Below the pieces are notes generated by a model. It made no database searches, was not told the origin of the DNA, and worked only from the letters and a program-made list of their open reading frames with translations. Shown piece by piece: positions 1 to 7,903 of a stretch of DNA of 15,168 bases. Position numbers and translations under genes: made by a program. Position 1 is the stretch's first letter. Each line of letters opens with the position of its first letter. Origin of the DNA: JAKEHZ01 sp035280505 (GTDB lineage: Bacteria > Acidobacteriota > Blastocatellia > RBC074); NCBI GenBank assembly GCA_035280505.1, contig DATEFT010000770.1, positions 1-15,168 on the forward strand, in the 5' to 3' direction.

Positions 1-3000
1 GCGTATCCGGCATTGCGAATCACATCCACGTTCTGCACGGTGCAGCCGTTCAGATTCGCGCTGTAGGGCATCAACTCGGTCTGTCCGGCATCATTGACGA
101 ACCCGGCGCAGACCGACCGGGCGGCGGGATTGTCGCGATCCGGATAGGTCCGGAAGGCGGAGACCTGATCCGTCCCCTTCCATTGGATATTCTTATTGAT
201 CGCCTCGTCGTTCAGCCACAGGATATTGCCGGGCAGATCCCACGGCCGGCCCGACTGCCACTGGAGGATCAGGCTGCTCTGCCAACCGCTGATCAGCTTG
301 CTGACCAGACCGCGCTTGAGGTTGAAGAGCTTCTTCCCGTCACCGAACGGCAGGGGATAGACCATCCCGGTGGTAAACCGGTGCGGGCGATCGGCGAAGT
401 ACAAACCGCGCTGCAGGATGTTCTTCTGCACGTCGTTCCAGCCCCAGGTCTCGATCTGCTTGGAGAGGGTATAGGTCGAGGTCAGGTTCATGCCGCCCCG
501 GGTCCGTTTCTCGAAGCTGACCTGCAACGAGTTGTAGGAGATGTCGCCGTCGTTGCGCGCCACCTCGGTGATCCCGTCGAACTGCGGATAGGGGCGCGCC
601 AACTGCCACCGTGAGATGGTATTCGAATCGTAGAGATAGCTCCCGCGGAACGGTTCGAGCCCCTTGAAGGGATTGGGCACTCCCTCGTTACAGTAGGCCG
701 GGCTGCCGCCCTCGAGCGGATTGCACTTCTGCCGGAAGGCCAGATCCGGCTCGTTGATCGGCCGGTTCGTCTGCAGTTTCAGCGTCCGGTTCCCGACATA
801 GGAGACCTCCACTTTCGCTTCCCAGGGCAGTTGATATTGGAACCCGAACGAGAACTGATGAACGTAGGGGACCTGAAAGTTCGGATTGACATAGTTGAAT
901 CCCCGCCCGAGAAGAGTCTCGAGCCCGAGCGAGCTGCCGGGTGGGGAGATGACGCCGCCGGGAAACGGATTGTTGAGGAGCCCCTCGATCGGCGTCCGGC
1001 CGCCGTCCAGCGAATTGACGATGGGCGTCGTGAAGCCGAAGCCGTTGAATTGCAGATAGTCGTTGCCCGGATTGACGTAGTAGAGTCCCCAGCCGCCGCG
1101 CATGACCAGTTTCTCCTTGAGTAGATAGGCGAAACCGATCCGCGGTTGAAAGTTGTTCCAATCGGTCTTGGCCGGGGCGCGGGAGAGGCCGTTCTGGTTG
1201 GCGAAGAGCAGGCCGCCCTTCAATTGCGGCAGATCCGGGAACAGCGCCCGGTCGATCAGGGCGTTGACCGGGTTGACGACGTTCGGATCGAATCCGTGAT
1301 TGAGCCGGTCGTAACGCTCCTTCGGCGGTTTGTTGATGTCCCAACGAAGGCCGAGATTGAGAGTCAGGCGCCGATTGACCTTCCAGTCGTTCTGGAACCA
1401 GGGGGCATAGTAGTTGCCGAGCGTGGTCCAGAAGAGGTTGCTGTCCACGCCCCCGCCGCTGACATTGCCCAGCAGGAAAGTGGCGATCGAGTTGCCGCTG
1501 TTCGGGTCTCCGCGGTCCCATCGTTGTTGAGTGAACCCGCGATCGGCCGTCAGCCGGAACGGGTTGCCCTCGCCCTTGTCGATATACTGGACCCACCGCA
1601 TATCCACGCCGCCGCGCCATGTCTGCGAGCCGCGAACCCAGGTCAGGTTGGGATGGAGGGCGACCGTGTTGGTATAGTTGAATCCGCTATATCGGCCGAG
1701 CGCGGAATAGTCGCTGAATTCATAGCGGCCGAAAGACGCCGTCCCGGGCAGTTGCGAGATCAGGCTGGAGGGGAAACCCAACTGCGTCTGGTCGAATCCG
1801 ATGTTCGCATCACCTCTCGATCCCTCGACGTAACGAGCGATGGAAGCCCGAATGTTGAAGATGAGATTGGGCGAGAAGGTCGCCAGATGATCGACCACGA
1901 AGGCATCGTTGATCCGCTTCAGCGGATGCTGGCCGTCCTGCCCCGGCGCGCCGGTGATGCCGTTGACGTTGCGATCTTCGGTCCGGTCGTTCTTCGCGTA
2001 GCGCACATACATCCGATGCCGCTCGTTGAACTGCTGATCGATCTTGACCACATAGTTGAAGAACGAGTCGGTCGCCAGGTTGGGCGAGATGAAGAGGTTG
2101 CTGCGCGAATAGCCCGCGATCGGATCGACCCGGTTGGGCTGCGGATAGAAGCTCAGAATCTTCTGGGCGATCGGGTTGATGCGATTGAGCGGGATCCGAT
2201 TGCCGGGGAAGGGGTCGCGGATGTATCTCAAATTATCGGTGCCCTCCGCCCGGTTCGGATCGAAGTTGGGATTGAGCCGGGTGGTCTGGGGATCGTAGAT
2301 GATGATCGGCCGGCCCGCGCCGTCGACCAGCCCGCTGAAATCACCGTTCCGCATCTCCGGCGTCGGCACCGAGAGCGTCAACGGCTGCGGGACGCCTTCC
2401 CGATACCCTTCGTAGTTGACCATGAAGAAGGTCTGGTCCTTGCCGTTGTAGAGTTTGGGAATCCGGATCGGCCCCTCGATCTGGACTCCATACTGATCGA
2501 GATAATGCGCGGCTTTGTCCGCCCCGTTGGCCTTCAGGCGGAAATCGGTGGCGTCGAGCCAGGCGCGGCGCATGAACTCGTAGACCGAACCATGAAGTTC
2601 GTTGGTCCCGCTCTTGAGGTTGACGTTGATGATGCCGCCGGTGGTCTTGCCGTACTGGGCATCATAGGTGTTGGTCATGATCTTGAAGTCCTGGACCGAG
2701 TCGACCGGCGGGACGTAGGCGATGTTGTTGCCGCCCGCCTGCGAATTGTTCGGCGCCCCGTCGAGCAGGAATTCATTGCCGCGCGACTGGCTGCCGTTGA
2801 TCGTCCACTCGGCGATCGCGCCGTTATCGAACGGCCGCTGCCAGATCGAGGCGCCGTTGAAGTTGACGCCCGCCGTCAGCACGCCGAGCATGAACGGATT
2901 GCGCGCATTGAGCGGCAGTTCGACCACTCGCTGCCGATCGATCACTCCGCCCCGGTCGGCCGTCGCCGATTCGATCAACGGCGCTTCTCCGAGCACTGTC

Positions 3001-3356
3001 ACCTGCTCGCTGATGCTGCCCGTCTCCAGCGAGAAATCGAGCGTGGCGACCTGGCTGATCACCAGTTCCACTCCCTCCCGAAGAGATTTTTTAAAGCCGG
3101 CGGCTTCAACCGTCACGGAATAGGCACCGGGACGCAGGAAGGGCACTTTGTAATTGCCCTCGATGCCGGTGGTCGTGATCGTGACTTCATTGGTCCCGAG
3201 ATTCTTCACTTGCACCTGGGCGTTGGGAATAGCGGCCTTCGAGGAGTCGGTCACTCTCCCAGTCATAGTGGCGCGAAAATCCTGGGCCGAAGCCATGACT
3301 CCGCACAACCACAGGCCGCAGGCCAGCCAGACGAAGGGACGAATAGCTTTACTCAA
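1..3356 (-). CDS. Oar-like TonB-dependent receptor with carboxypeptidase-regulatory-like domain (3' end outside window)
   Basis: This is an outer-membrane receptor of the large Oar-like type, expected to import oligosaccharides or other large ligands using TonB energy. The frame is open for 1118 codons and leaves the window, so the C-terminal strands are missing. I chose the TTG start at 3356 because AAAGGGGGA lies a few bases upstream and because it yields a full signal peptide (SKAIRPFVWLACGLWLCG, then MASAQ, cleavage near residue 25). Residues about 28-112 form a CarboxypepD_reg-like beta-sandwich (GRVTDSSKAAIPNAQV, GNYKVPFLRPGAYSVTVEAAGF). The plug follows at about 115-260 (LPLNARNP at 147, LLDGAPNN at 197, GGIINVNLKSGTNELHG at 240). 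The rest is barrel with repeated aromatic strand ends such as NLGLRWD and YVNPNFQVPYVHQFSFGFQYQ. It lies 299 bases downstream of GH95 on the same strand and may have its own promoter. The ligand cannot be told from sequence. No SusD partner is visible. Confidence 0.93.
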   Translation of the reverse strand, partial: MSKAIRPFVWLACGLWLCGVMASAQDFRATMTGRVTDSSKAAIPNAQVQVKNLGTNEVTITTTGIEGNYKVPFLRPGAYSVTVEAAGFKKSLREGVELVISQVATLDFSLETGSISEQVTVLGEAPLIESATADRGGVIDRQRVVELPLNARNPFMLGVLTAGVNFNGASIWQRPFDNGAIAEWTINGSQSRGNEFLLDGAPNNSQAGGNNIAYVPPVDSVQDFKIMTNTYDAQYGKTTGGIINVNLKSGTNELHGSVYEFMRRAWLDATDFRLKANGADKAAHYLDQYGVQIEGPIRIPKLYNGKDQTFFMVNYEGYREGVPQPLTLSVPTPEMRNGDFSGLVDGAGRPIIIYDPQTTRLNPNFDPNRAEGTDNLRYIRDPFPGNRIPLNRINPIAQKILSFYPQPNRVDPIAGYSRSNLFISPNLATDSFFNYVVKIDQQFNERHRMYVRYAKNDRTEDRNVNGITGAPGQDGQHPLKRINDAFVVDHLATFSPNLIFNIRASIARYVEGSRGDANIGFDQTQLGFPSSLISQLPGTASFGRYEFSDYSALGRYSGFNYTNTVALHPNLTWVRGSQTWRGGVDMRWVQYIDKGEGNPFRLTADRGFTQQRWDRGDPNSGNSIATFLLGNVSGGGVDSNLFWTTLGNYYAPWFQNDWKVNRRLTLNLGLRWDINKPPKERYDRLNHGFDPNVVNPVNALIDRALFPDLPQLKGGLLFANQNGLSRAPAKTDWNNFQPRIGFAYLLKEKLVMRGGWGLYYVNPGNDYLQFNGFGFTTPIVNSLDGGRTPIEGLLNNPFPGGVISPPGSSLGLETLLGRGFNYVNPNFQVPYVHQFSFGFQYQLPWEAKVEVSYVGNRTLKLQTNRPINEPDLAFRQKCNPLEGGSPAYCNEGVPNPFKGLEPFRGSYLYDSNTISRWQLARPYPQFDGITEVARNDGDISYNSLQVSFEKRTRGGMNLTSTYTLSKQIETWGWNDVQKNILQRGLYFADRPHRFTTGMVYPLPFGDGKKLFNLKRGLVSKLISGWQSSLILQWQSGRPWDLPGNILWLNDEAINKNIQWKGTDQVSAFRTYPDRDNPAARSVCAGFVNDAGQTELMPYSANLNGCTVQNVDVIRNAGY

Positions 3357-3655
3357 GGTAATCCCCCTTTCAATTTGGGGCGCCGGTAGCGCCGATGGAC
3401 GACTTGGGTCTGCTGCAATCAGGAACGTGCAGCAATGACGCTCCACCCAGGCGGGCGGAGGCGGTTAGCAATTTCATCCCAGCCACAAAATTCAAATGCG
3501 AGGAAGCGGTACCGCTCTCGACCTTTACTGACTCTCTTAAGATTGCGGGGAAGAGCACTCCAACAGATCGATGGATGTAAGCGCATTCATTACTCGTCGC
3601 GTTCGTGGGTCAAGGGCTTACGGTTGGCAGTGCTTCTGACAGTGGTTGTCGCTGG
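3357..3655. other. Intergenic region between GH95 and the Oar-like receptor
   Basis: No convincing gene is present; short open frames on both strands lack family resemblance and good ribosome sites. On the minus strand it is the leader of the receptor. It holds a candidate degenerate operator at 3575-3590 and, next to it, a possible promoter with TTGACC (3608-3613) and ATGAAT (3585-3590), 17 bases apart. The ribosome site AAAGGGGGA lies just before the TTG start. I see no clear terminator for GH95. Confidence 0.6.
3575..3590 (-). promoter_or_regulatory. Candidate degenerate LacI-family operator upstream of the Oar-like receptor
   Basis: The plus strand reads ATGTAAGCGCATTCAT, an imperfect palindrome around GCGC. 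Aligned on its centre with the perfect 18-bp operator before GH27, it matches at 13 of 18 positions, including the central AGCGC and the outer ATG/CAT. It overlaps the possible -10 region of a minus-strand promoter, as a repressor site would. A lone imperfect site is weak evidence, so the call is tentative. Confidence 0.3.
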
Positions 3656-6154
3656 CTATCCGAAAGTCACCTGAAAGACCGTTTCCCTGGCCATTCGGAC
3701 TTCGACCGAGCCGTCCGCCTGAGGTTTTAGCGGAACTGCCCCCTTCGGCGAACGAACTGCCGTAATCCGCTGTTCGTCGGGCGGTCTCAATCGCCAGGTC
3801 CCATCGACCTTCGGCCGGAGGGTCACCGACAAGGCTCGCCCGCCGTACCAGGCGAGATCCACTTCAATGCCGCCGCGAGCCCGAAGCCCTTTGACGTGGC
3901 CGGCCGGAAGAGCCGATGGCAGCGCCGGCAGGAAGTGCAGCAGATAGCGTTCTTCCGCCGAATCGACGGAGGGCTCATCCGAGAGCTGGCTTTGCAGCAA
4001 CATCTCGGTGATTCCGGAGACCGCCCCGAAGTTACCGTCGATTTGAAAAGGCGGGTGTGCATCGAACAGGTTCAGATAGGTTCCGCCGCCGCGCGTATAG
4101 TCCGTTTGGGTGCTGTCGACAGCTTTAAGTTGCTCCCGGATCAGTTTGTACGTGCGGTCGCCGTCGTGTAGACGCGCCCAGCAGTTGATCTTCCAGGCCT
4201 GGCTCCAACCGGTGCTTTCGTCTCCGCGGAGGTCCAGAGTTCGGCGTGCGGCCTCGGCCAGTTCCGGAGTGCGCAGCGGTGAGATCTGGCGCCCGGGATG
4301 GAGCGCGAACAGATGGGAGAAGTGACGATGGTGGGGCTCCGGAGCATTCAGATCCCAGTCCTGGCCCCATTCCATGACCTGACCGCCGCGTCCGATCTCC
4401 GGCGGCCGGATCTGGGCCTGGGCCTGTTCCACCTGCTTCCGAAAGTCTTCATCGATCCCGAGCGTTTTGGCCGCCCGGGCCGTGTTGTTGAAGAGATCCC
4501 AGATGATCTGCCGCTCGGCGGCGCTGCCGGCGCAGGCCCACCCCTTTTGGCCCTCATCCGTGAGGAACACATTTTCGGGCGACGTCGAGGGCGAGGTGAT
4601 CAGGCGTCCGTTTTCATCCTCGACCAGCATGTGCAGGCAGGCCTGGCTGGCGCCTTTGAGCACCGGATAGGCGCGTTTCAGATAGTCACGGTCGCGGGTG
4701 AAGGCGTAGTGCTCCCACAGATGCTGGCACGTCCACGCGCCGCCGCAAAAGAAGGGCCCCCAGGGTCCGGCGGGCCCAGGAGCCGTCCATCCCCAGGCAT
4801 TGGTCGTGTAGGCCATGACCCAGCCCGGGCTGTCGAAGTAGGCCCGGGCCGTCTTCTCGCCGGGCGCCACTAAACTTTCGATCAGGCGCAGCATGGGCAG
4901 ATGGCATTCGCTGAGATTCGCCGACTCGGCCATCCAGTAGTTCATCTGGAAATTGATGTTCGATTTGTAGTCGCAGCCCCAGGGCAGGGAGAGACCGTCG
5001 CCCCAGAGCCCCTGTGAGTTCGAGGGCAGCGGATTGTCGGGACGGCTCGACGAGATCAGCAGATACCTTCCGAACTGGTAGAAGAGCGCGATCAGGGCCG
5101 GGTCCTTCTCACCCGCGCTGAATCGTCGCAACCTTTCATCGGTCGGCAGGAGCGCGTTGTCCGTCCGGCCGAAGTCGATCGAAACCCGCCGAAAGTAGCG
5201 CCGATACTCCCGTAGATGGTCGGTCTTTAACGCGGCGAAGCCGCGGCGAGCCGCTCTGTTCAAGGCCCAGGTCACGGCGTCGTGCGGACCCGGGCCTTTG
5301 TAGGCGGTCGAGTAGTCGAGCACATAGTCGGTCCCCGCCGTCAGCAGAATCAGGGCCTCGTCGGCCTCTTTCACGGCGAGGCCGTCGTCCGAGCCGGTGA
5401 CGGTGCCGCCCCTGGTGAGAATGCGGACTTGCGCCTCGTACCGCAGATCCCCTGGCAGCCCGGTACTGGTTCCGGTCATTGTGAGCGTGCCGGGGCCGGT
5501 CTGTCGGGTCTCGGCGAACTTGACCCGGGAAAGGCTCGCGGTGAAGTTCACCGCCCGCTTACGGCTGCAGGCGATTCGCATCACGATCGCCCGATCGCCC
5601 GACGACGAGAAGATCTCGCGCGTCCAGACGTCGCCCGCGATCTGAAAAATGACCCCCGCGACCGCTTCATCGAGGTCGAGCCATCGTCGATAATCCGAGA
5701 CGGGCCCGGAGAGCTGGGGGAAGGCCAGCGTCAGATCGCCGAGAGTCTGGTACGAGCCGTATGAACCGCGACCGTACCAGCCGCCGGTCCGGCAGGTCCT
5801 CTCGGCGTTCATGGCCTTCGTCACCTCCGGATGCTTGCCCTCCTTGATCATTTCGCGAATTTTGGGAAGGGCCTGATATGATTGCGGCCGGTCGGCATCC
5901 GGTTCCAATTTGCCGGACCAGATCGTGATCTCATTCAGTTGGAGCCGCTCTTTTTCCACGCCGCCGAAGATCATGGCGCCGAGGCGGCCGTTTCCGATTG
6001 CCAGCGCCTCTTCCCATTTGACCGCCGGTTGCCGGTACCAGATCAGATGCGGGTTCTGATCGGCGGCGGCAGCGTCATGCGCAGGGCGAAAGCAGGACAC
6101 CGCCGCGGCCGCCGAAATCGTTTCGAGGAATGATCGTCTACTCGTCTTCTGCAT
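3656..6154 (-). CDS. GH95 family alpha-L-fucosidase (possibly alpha-L-galactosidase), Tat-exported
   Basis: This is an inverting glycoside hydrolase of family 95, which removes terminal alpha-1,2-linked L-fucose; some members prefer alpha-L-galactose. I chose ATG at 6154 over GTG at 6157 because GGAGGT lies five bases before the ATG; this gives 832 residues, close to the usual family length. The N-terminus has a twin-arginine motif, SRRSFLE, followed by an alanine-rich stretch, so export by Tat is expected. The N-terminal beta domain opens with the family signature LIWYRQPAVKWEEALAIGNG (about 37-56). The catalytic barrel carries NINFQMNYW (about 399), TSPSTSPEN (Glu about 527) and QIDGNFG (Asp about 706). 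These match the Asn-x-Asn, Glu and Asp residues known from bifidobacterial AfcA, so the enzyme looks intact. It lies 30 bases downstream of GH27, almost certainly in the same transcript, and should share the repressor-controlled promoter at 7621-7649. Exact linkage preference cannot be read from sequence. Confidence 0.95.
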   Translation of the reverse strand: MQKTSRRSFLETISAAAAVSCFRPAHDAAAADQNPHLIWYRQPAVKWEEALAIGNGRLGAMIFGGVEKERLQLNEITIWSGKLEPDADRPQSYQALPKIREMIKEGKHPEVTKAMNAERTCRTGGWYGRGSYGSYQTLGDLTLAFPQLSGPVSDYRRWLDLDEAVAGVIFQIAGDVWTREIFSSSGDRAIVMRIACSRKRAVNFTASLSRVKFAETRQTGPGTLTMTGTSTGLPGDLRYEAQVRILTRGGTVTGSDDGLAVKEADEALILLTAGTDYVLDYSTAYKGPGPHDAVTWALNRAARRGFAALKTDHLREYRRYFRRVSIDFGRTDNALLPTDERLRRFSAGEKDPALIALFYQFGRYLLISSSRPDNPLPSNSQGLWGDGLSLPWGCDYKSNINFQMNYWMAESANLSECHLPMLRLIESLVAPGEKTARAYFDSPGWVMAYTTNAWGWTAPGPAGPWGPFFCGGAWTCQHLWEHYAFTRDRDYLKRAYPVLKGASQACLHMLVEDENGRLITSPSTSPENVFLTDEGQKGWACAGSAAERQIIWDLFNNTARAAKTLGIDEDFRKQVEQAQAQIRPPEIGRGGQVMEWGQDWDLNAPEPHHRHFSHLFALHPGRQISPLRTPELAEAARRTLDLRGDESTGWSQAWKINCWARLHDGDRTYKLIREQLKAVDSTQTDYTRGGGTYLNLFDAHPPFQIDGNFGAVSGITEMLLQSQLSDEPSVDSAEERYLLHFLPALPSALPAGHVKGLRARGGIEVDLAWYGGRALSVTLRPKVDGTWRLRPPDEQRITAVRSPKGAVPLKPQADGSVEVRMARETVFQVTFG

Positions 6155-6157
6155 CAC

Positions 6158-6171
6158 AGACCTCCAGGTCT
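6158..6171 (-). promoter_or_regulatory. Ribosome-binding site of GH95 embedded in a small inverted repeat
   Basis: On the minus strand the GH27-GH95 junction reads AGACCTGGAGGTCT, with two six-base arms around GG. The Shine-Dalgarno GGAGGT forms the right arm, five bases before the ATG at 6154. It settles the start choice. A hairpin would need some arm bases for its loop, so any masking of the ribosome site would be weak. Confidence 0.5.
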
Positions 6172-6184
6172 TCCATTCCCAGCG

Positions 6185-7531
6185 TCAACGAGCCGGCAGC
6201 AGCTTGTAGAAGCCGGCGGCATGTGGCTTCACTGAAAAAGAATGGCCTTCCTTGATCGGGCCGAGGTCCTTCCTGGCCCACAGATCGCGCAGGACGCAAG
6301 ACTCCGGCAATCCCAGGTCGGACCACTTCACTTGGATTTCTTCGGTCACGACGTCGCCAATGTTGAACACCGCGAGATACTTCGTCGGTGAGCCCGGCAT
6401 CTCGGCCATCCAGGCGATCTGATTTTCCCGCGCCCACAACTGCCTGGATGCCGTAGCCTGCCGGTTCACGACCAGGACTTCGTCGTTGGTGAGCAGGGAC
6501 AAGGTAAAGTCGTCGTTGTCGGGCAAATTGCCGCCGAACATCAACGGCGAGCGGCCGATCGACCAGAGGGTCATGAGGGTGATCTGCTCGTCGGGCGTCA
6601 GCAGCGACATCCGTGGATCCCCACGCTCGGCGCGGATCCCGATCCGGCCCAGCGGCAGCATGTCGGCGTCGGGCCAATTTCCTGGTTTCACGTGCGGCTG
6701 CCATAGATCGAATCGTTTGAACTGATTTTTGAGGTCGATCCAACGATCCCAGAAGTCTCCGGAGATGCGCCACATTTGCGCATGCTGCGAGATGAACGCG
6801 GCCTGACTTGCGTCCCGGGTTCCGGGCGAAAGGCTGAGCACGATCGGCCGGCCGTTTTTACGAATGGCCGCCGCCATGGCAGCGATCTCGGTGCTGTGAT
6901 CCCCGTCAGGCCCCGATCCGAACATATCGTCGGCCTTGATGAAATCCACCCCCCAGGATGAATAGAGCCGAACAATGGAATCATAATAGTCTTGCCCGCC
7001 ACGGCTGATGTCGATGCCGTACATGTCGCCGTTCCACCGGCAGGTGGATTTCTGGTCCGCGATCTCCGCCGCTTTCAGTTTGCTATTGAGGATCGGCAGA
7101 TTGGCCTCGACCGCGCGGCGCGGGATCCCACGCATGATATGAATGCCGAACTTCAGCCCCAGCCGATGAACGTAGTCCGCGAGCGGCTTGAACCCTTGGC
7201 CGTCGGCGGAAGAAGGGAACCGGTTGGGGGCCGGGATCAGGCGTCCGTGGCTATCCATCACCAGCTCGGCATTCGGGCGATAACCGTGCGTCTTCGGGGC
7301 CGGCTCCGACCACTGGATGTCCACGACCACGTACTCCCATCCGTGCCGTTTGAGATGGGTAGCCATGTAGTCGGCGTTGGCCTTGACCTCGGCCTCCGTG
7401 ACGCTGGTTCCGAACGAGTCCCAACTGTTCCACCCCATCGGCGGTCTGGGAGCGAGCGGCGTCTCGGGTCGTGTGGCGCTCGCCAGTCCGGCGAGCAGGA
7501 TGATAGCCAGCGAGATTCGGATCAGGCGCAT
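6185..7531 (-). CDS. GH27 family alpha-galactosidase-type glycoside hydrolase, secreted
   Basis: This is a retaining hydrolase of GH27 (clan D), expected to release terminal alpha-D-galactose; family relatives include alpha-N-acetylgalactosaminidase, beta-L-arabinopyranosidase and isomaltodextranase. It has 448 residues. The N-terminus MRLIRISLAIILLAGLASA is a Sec signal peptide with cleavage near residue 19. The barrel begins with PPMGWNSWDSFG (about 30-41), the family opening motif. DFIKADD places the nucleophile at about Asp201, where most relatives have K-Y-D. WRISGDFWDRW places the acid/base at about Asp259, matching Asp231 of human alpha-galactosidase A. SIGRSPLMFGG (about 324) and a C-terminal beta domain (about 360-448) complete the fold. 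The start at 7531 has GAGGGAG about ten bases upstream. It is the first gene of the GH27-GH95 unit, directly under the promoter and operator at 7621-7649, and diverges from the LacI-family gene. Confidence 0.93.
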   Translation of the reverse strand: MRLIRISLAIILLAGLASATRPETPLAPRPPMGWNSWDSFGTSVTEAEVKANADYMATHLKRHGWEYVVVDIQWSEPAPKTHGYRPNAELVMDSHGRLIPAPNRFPSSADGQGFKPLADYVHRLGLKFGIHIMRGIPRRAVEANLPILNSKLKAAEIADQKSTCRWNGDMYGIDISRGGQDYYDSIVRLYSSWGVDFIKADDMFGSGPDGDHSTEIAAMAAAIRKNGRPIVLSLSPGTRDASQAAFISQHAQMWRISGDFWDRWIDLKNQFKRFDLWQPHVKPGNWPDADMLPLGRIGIRAERGDPRMSLLTPDEQITLMTLWSIGRSPLMFGGNLPDNDDFTLSLLTNDEVLVVNRQATASRQLWARENQIAWMAEMPGSPTKYLAVFNIGDVVTEEIQVKWSDLGLPESCVLRDLWARKDLGPIKEGHSFSVKPHAAGFYKLLPAR

Positions 7532-7620
7532 TCTATTTTGCTCCCTCTGATTTTATGTTTTGCAATCGGCGATTGATGACTCGAGCCGCTGTCAAGACTC
7601 CACGGATGATCGGTGGCGAG

Positions 7621-7649
7621 AATCTAAATGTTAGCGCTAACATTGTCAA
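7621..7649 (-). promoter_or_regulatory. Promoter of the GH27-GH95 unit
   Basis: On the minus strand there is a perfect -35 box TTGACA (7644-7649) and a -10 box TAGATT (7621-7626) separated by exactly 17 bases. The spacer is almost entirely occupied by the palindromic operator, so repressor binding would block RNA polymerase directly. Expected transcription start is near 7614, giving a leader of about 80 bases before GH27. Confidence 0.75.
7627..7644. promoter_or_regulatory. LacI-family operator, perfect 18-bp palindrome
   Basis: The sequence AATGTTAGCGCTAACATT is a perfect inverted repeat centred on CG, the central dinucleotide typical of LacI/GalR-family operators, where the hinge-helix leucine inserts. 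The inner 14 bases, TGTTAGCGCTAACA, recur exactly upstream of GH29. The site sits between the LacI-family gene and its divergent target, the classic local arrangement. Confidence 0.85.
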
Positions 7650-7772
7650 TACAAATTTCACTAACGCCGCCGGAATTTACAATTGAATCGCGCATTGCTA
7701 AGAACAGAGAGGAACGTCGAAGGTTTTGGCTGCCGCGTCCATCGACTCGATGTTCATGGAAATGGGATACAG

Positions 7773-7778
7773 TATAAT
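7773..7778 (+). promoter_or_regulatory. Probable -10 box for the LacI-family gene
   Basis: A perfect TATAAT lies 125 bases before the chosen repressor start. No good -35 box is seen; the hexamer TGTTCA 16 bases upstream is a poor match. It is about 130 bases from the operator at 7627-7644, so the repressor would not block this promoter directly from there. Confidence 0.4.
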
Positions 7779-7903
7779 GATCGCCGCTAGTGAAACCAGA
7801 TCTTAAGAGACCAGGGATGCCGCCCCTCGATGGCTGAAGAGGTAGTGGTATCAATGCTGTTAACATGGTGCTCAGCTTGAGCAGGGAGGTTAAGAAGAGC
7901 CGG

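Noticed and set aside
688..1620. A 310-codon minus-strand frame rich in Arg and Gln
   Set aside because: It overlaps the receptor in another frame and has low-complexity composition; the receptor frame is clearly the coding one.
1146..3389. A 747-codon open frame on the plus strand opposite the Oar-like receptor
   Set aside because: It is a shadow of the receptor: the minus frame gives a continuous, recognisable receptor with signal peptide, whereas the plus frame has no family pattern and many residues typical of antisense GC-rich translation.
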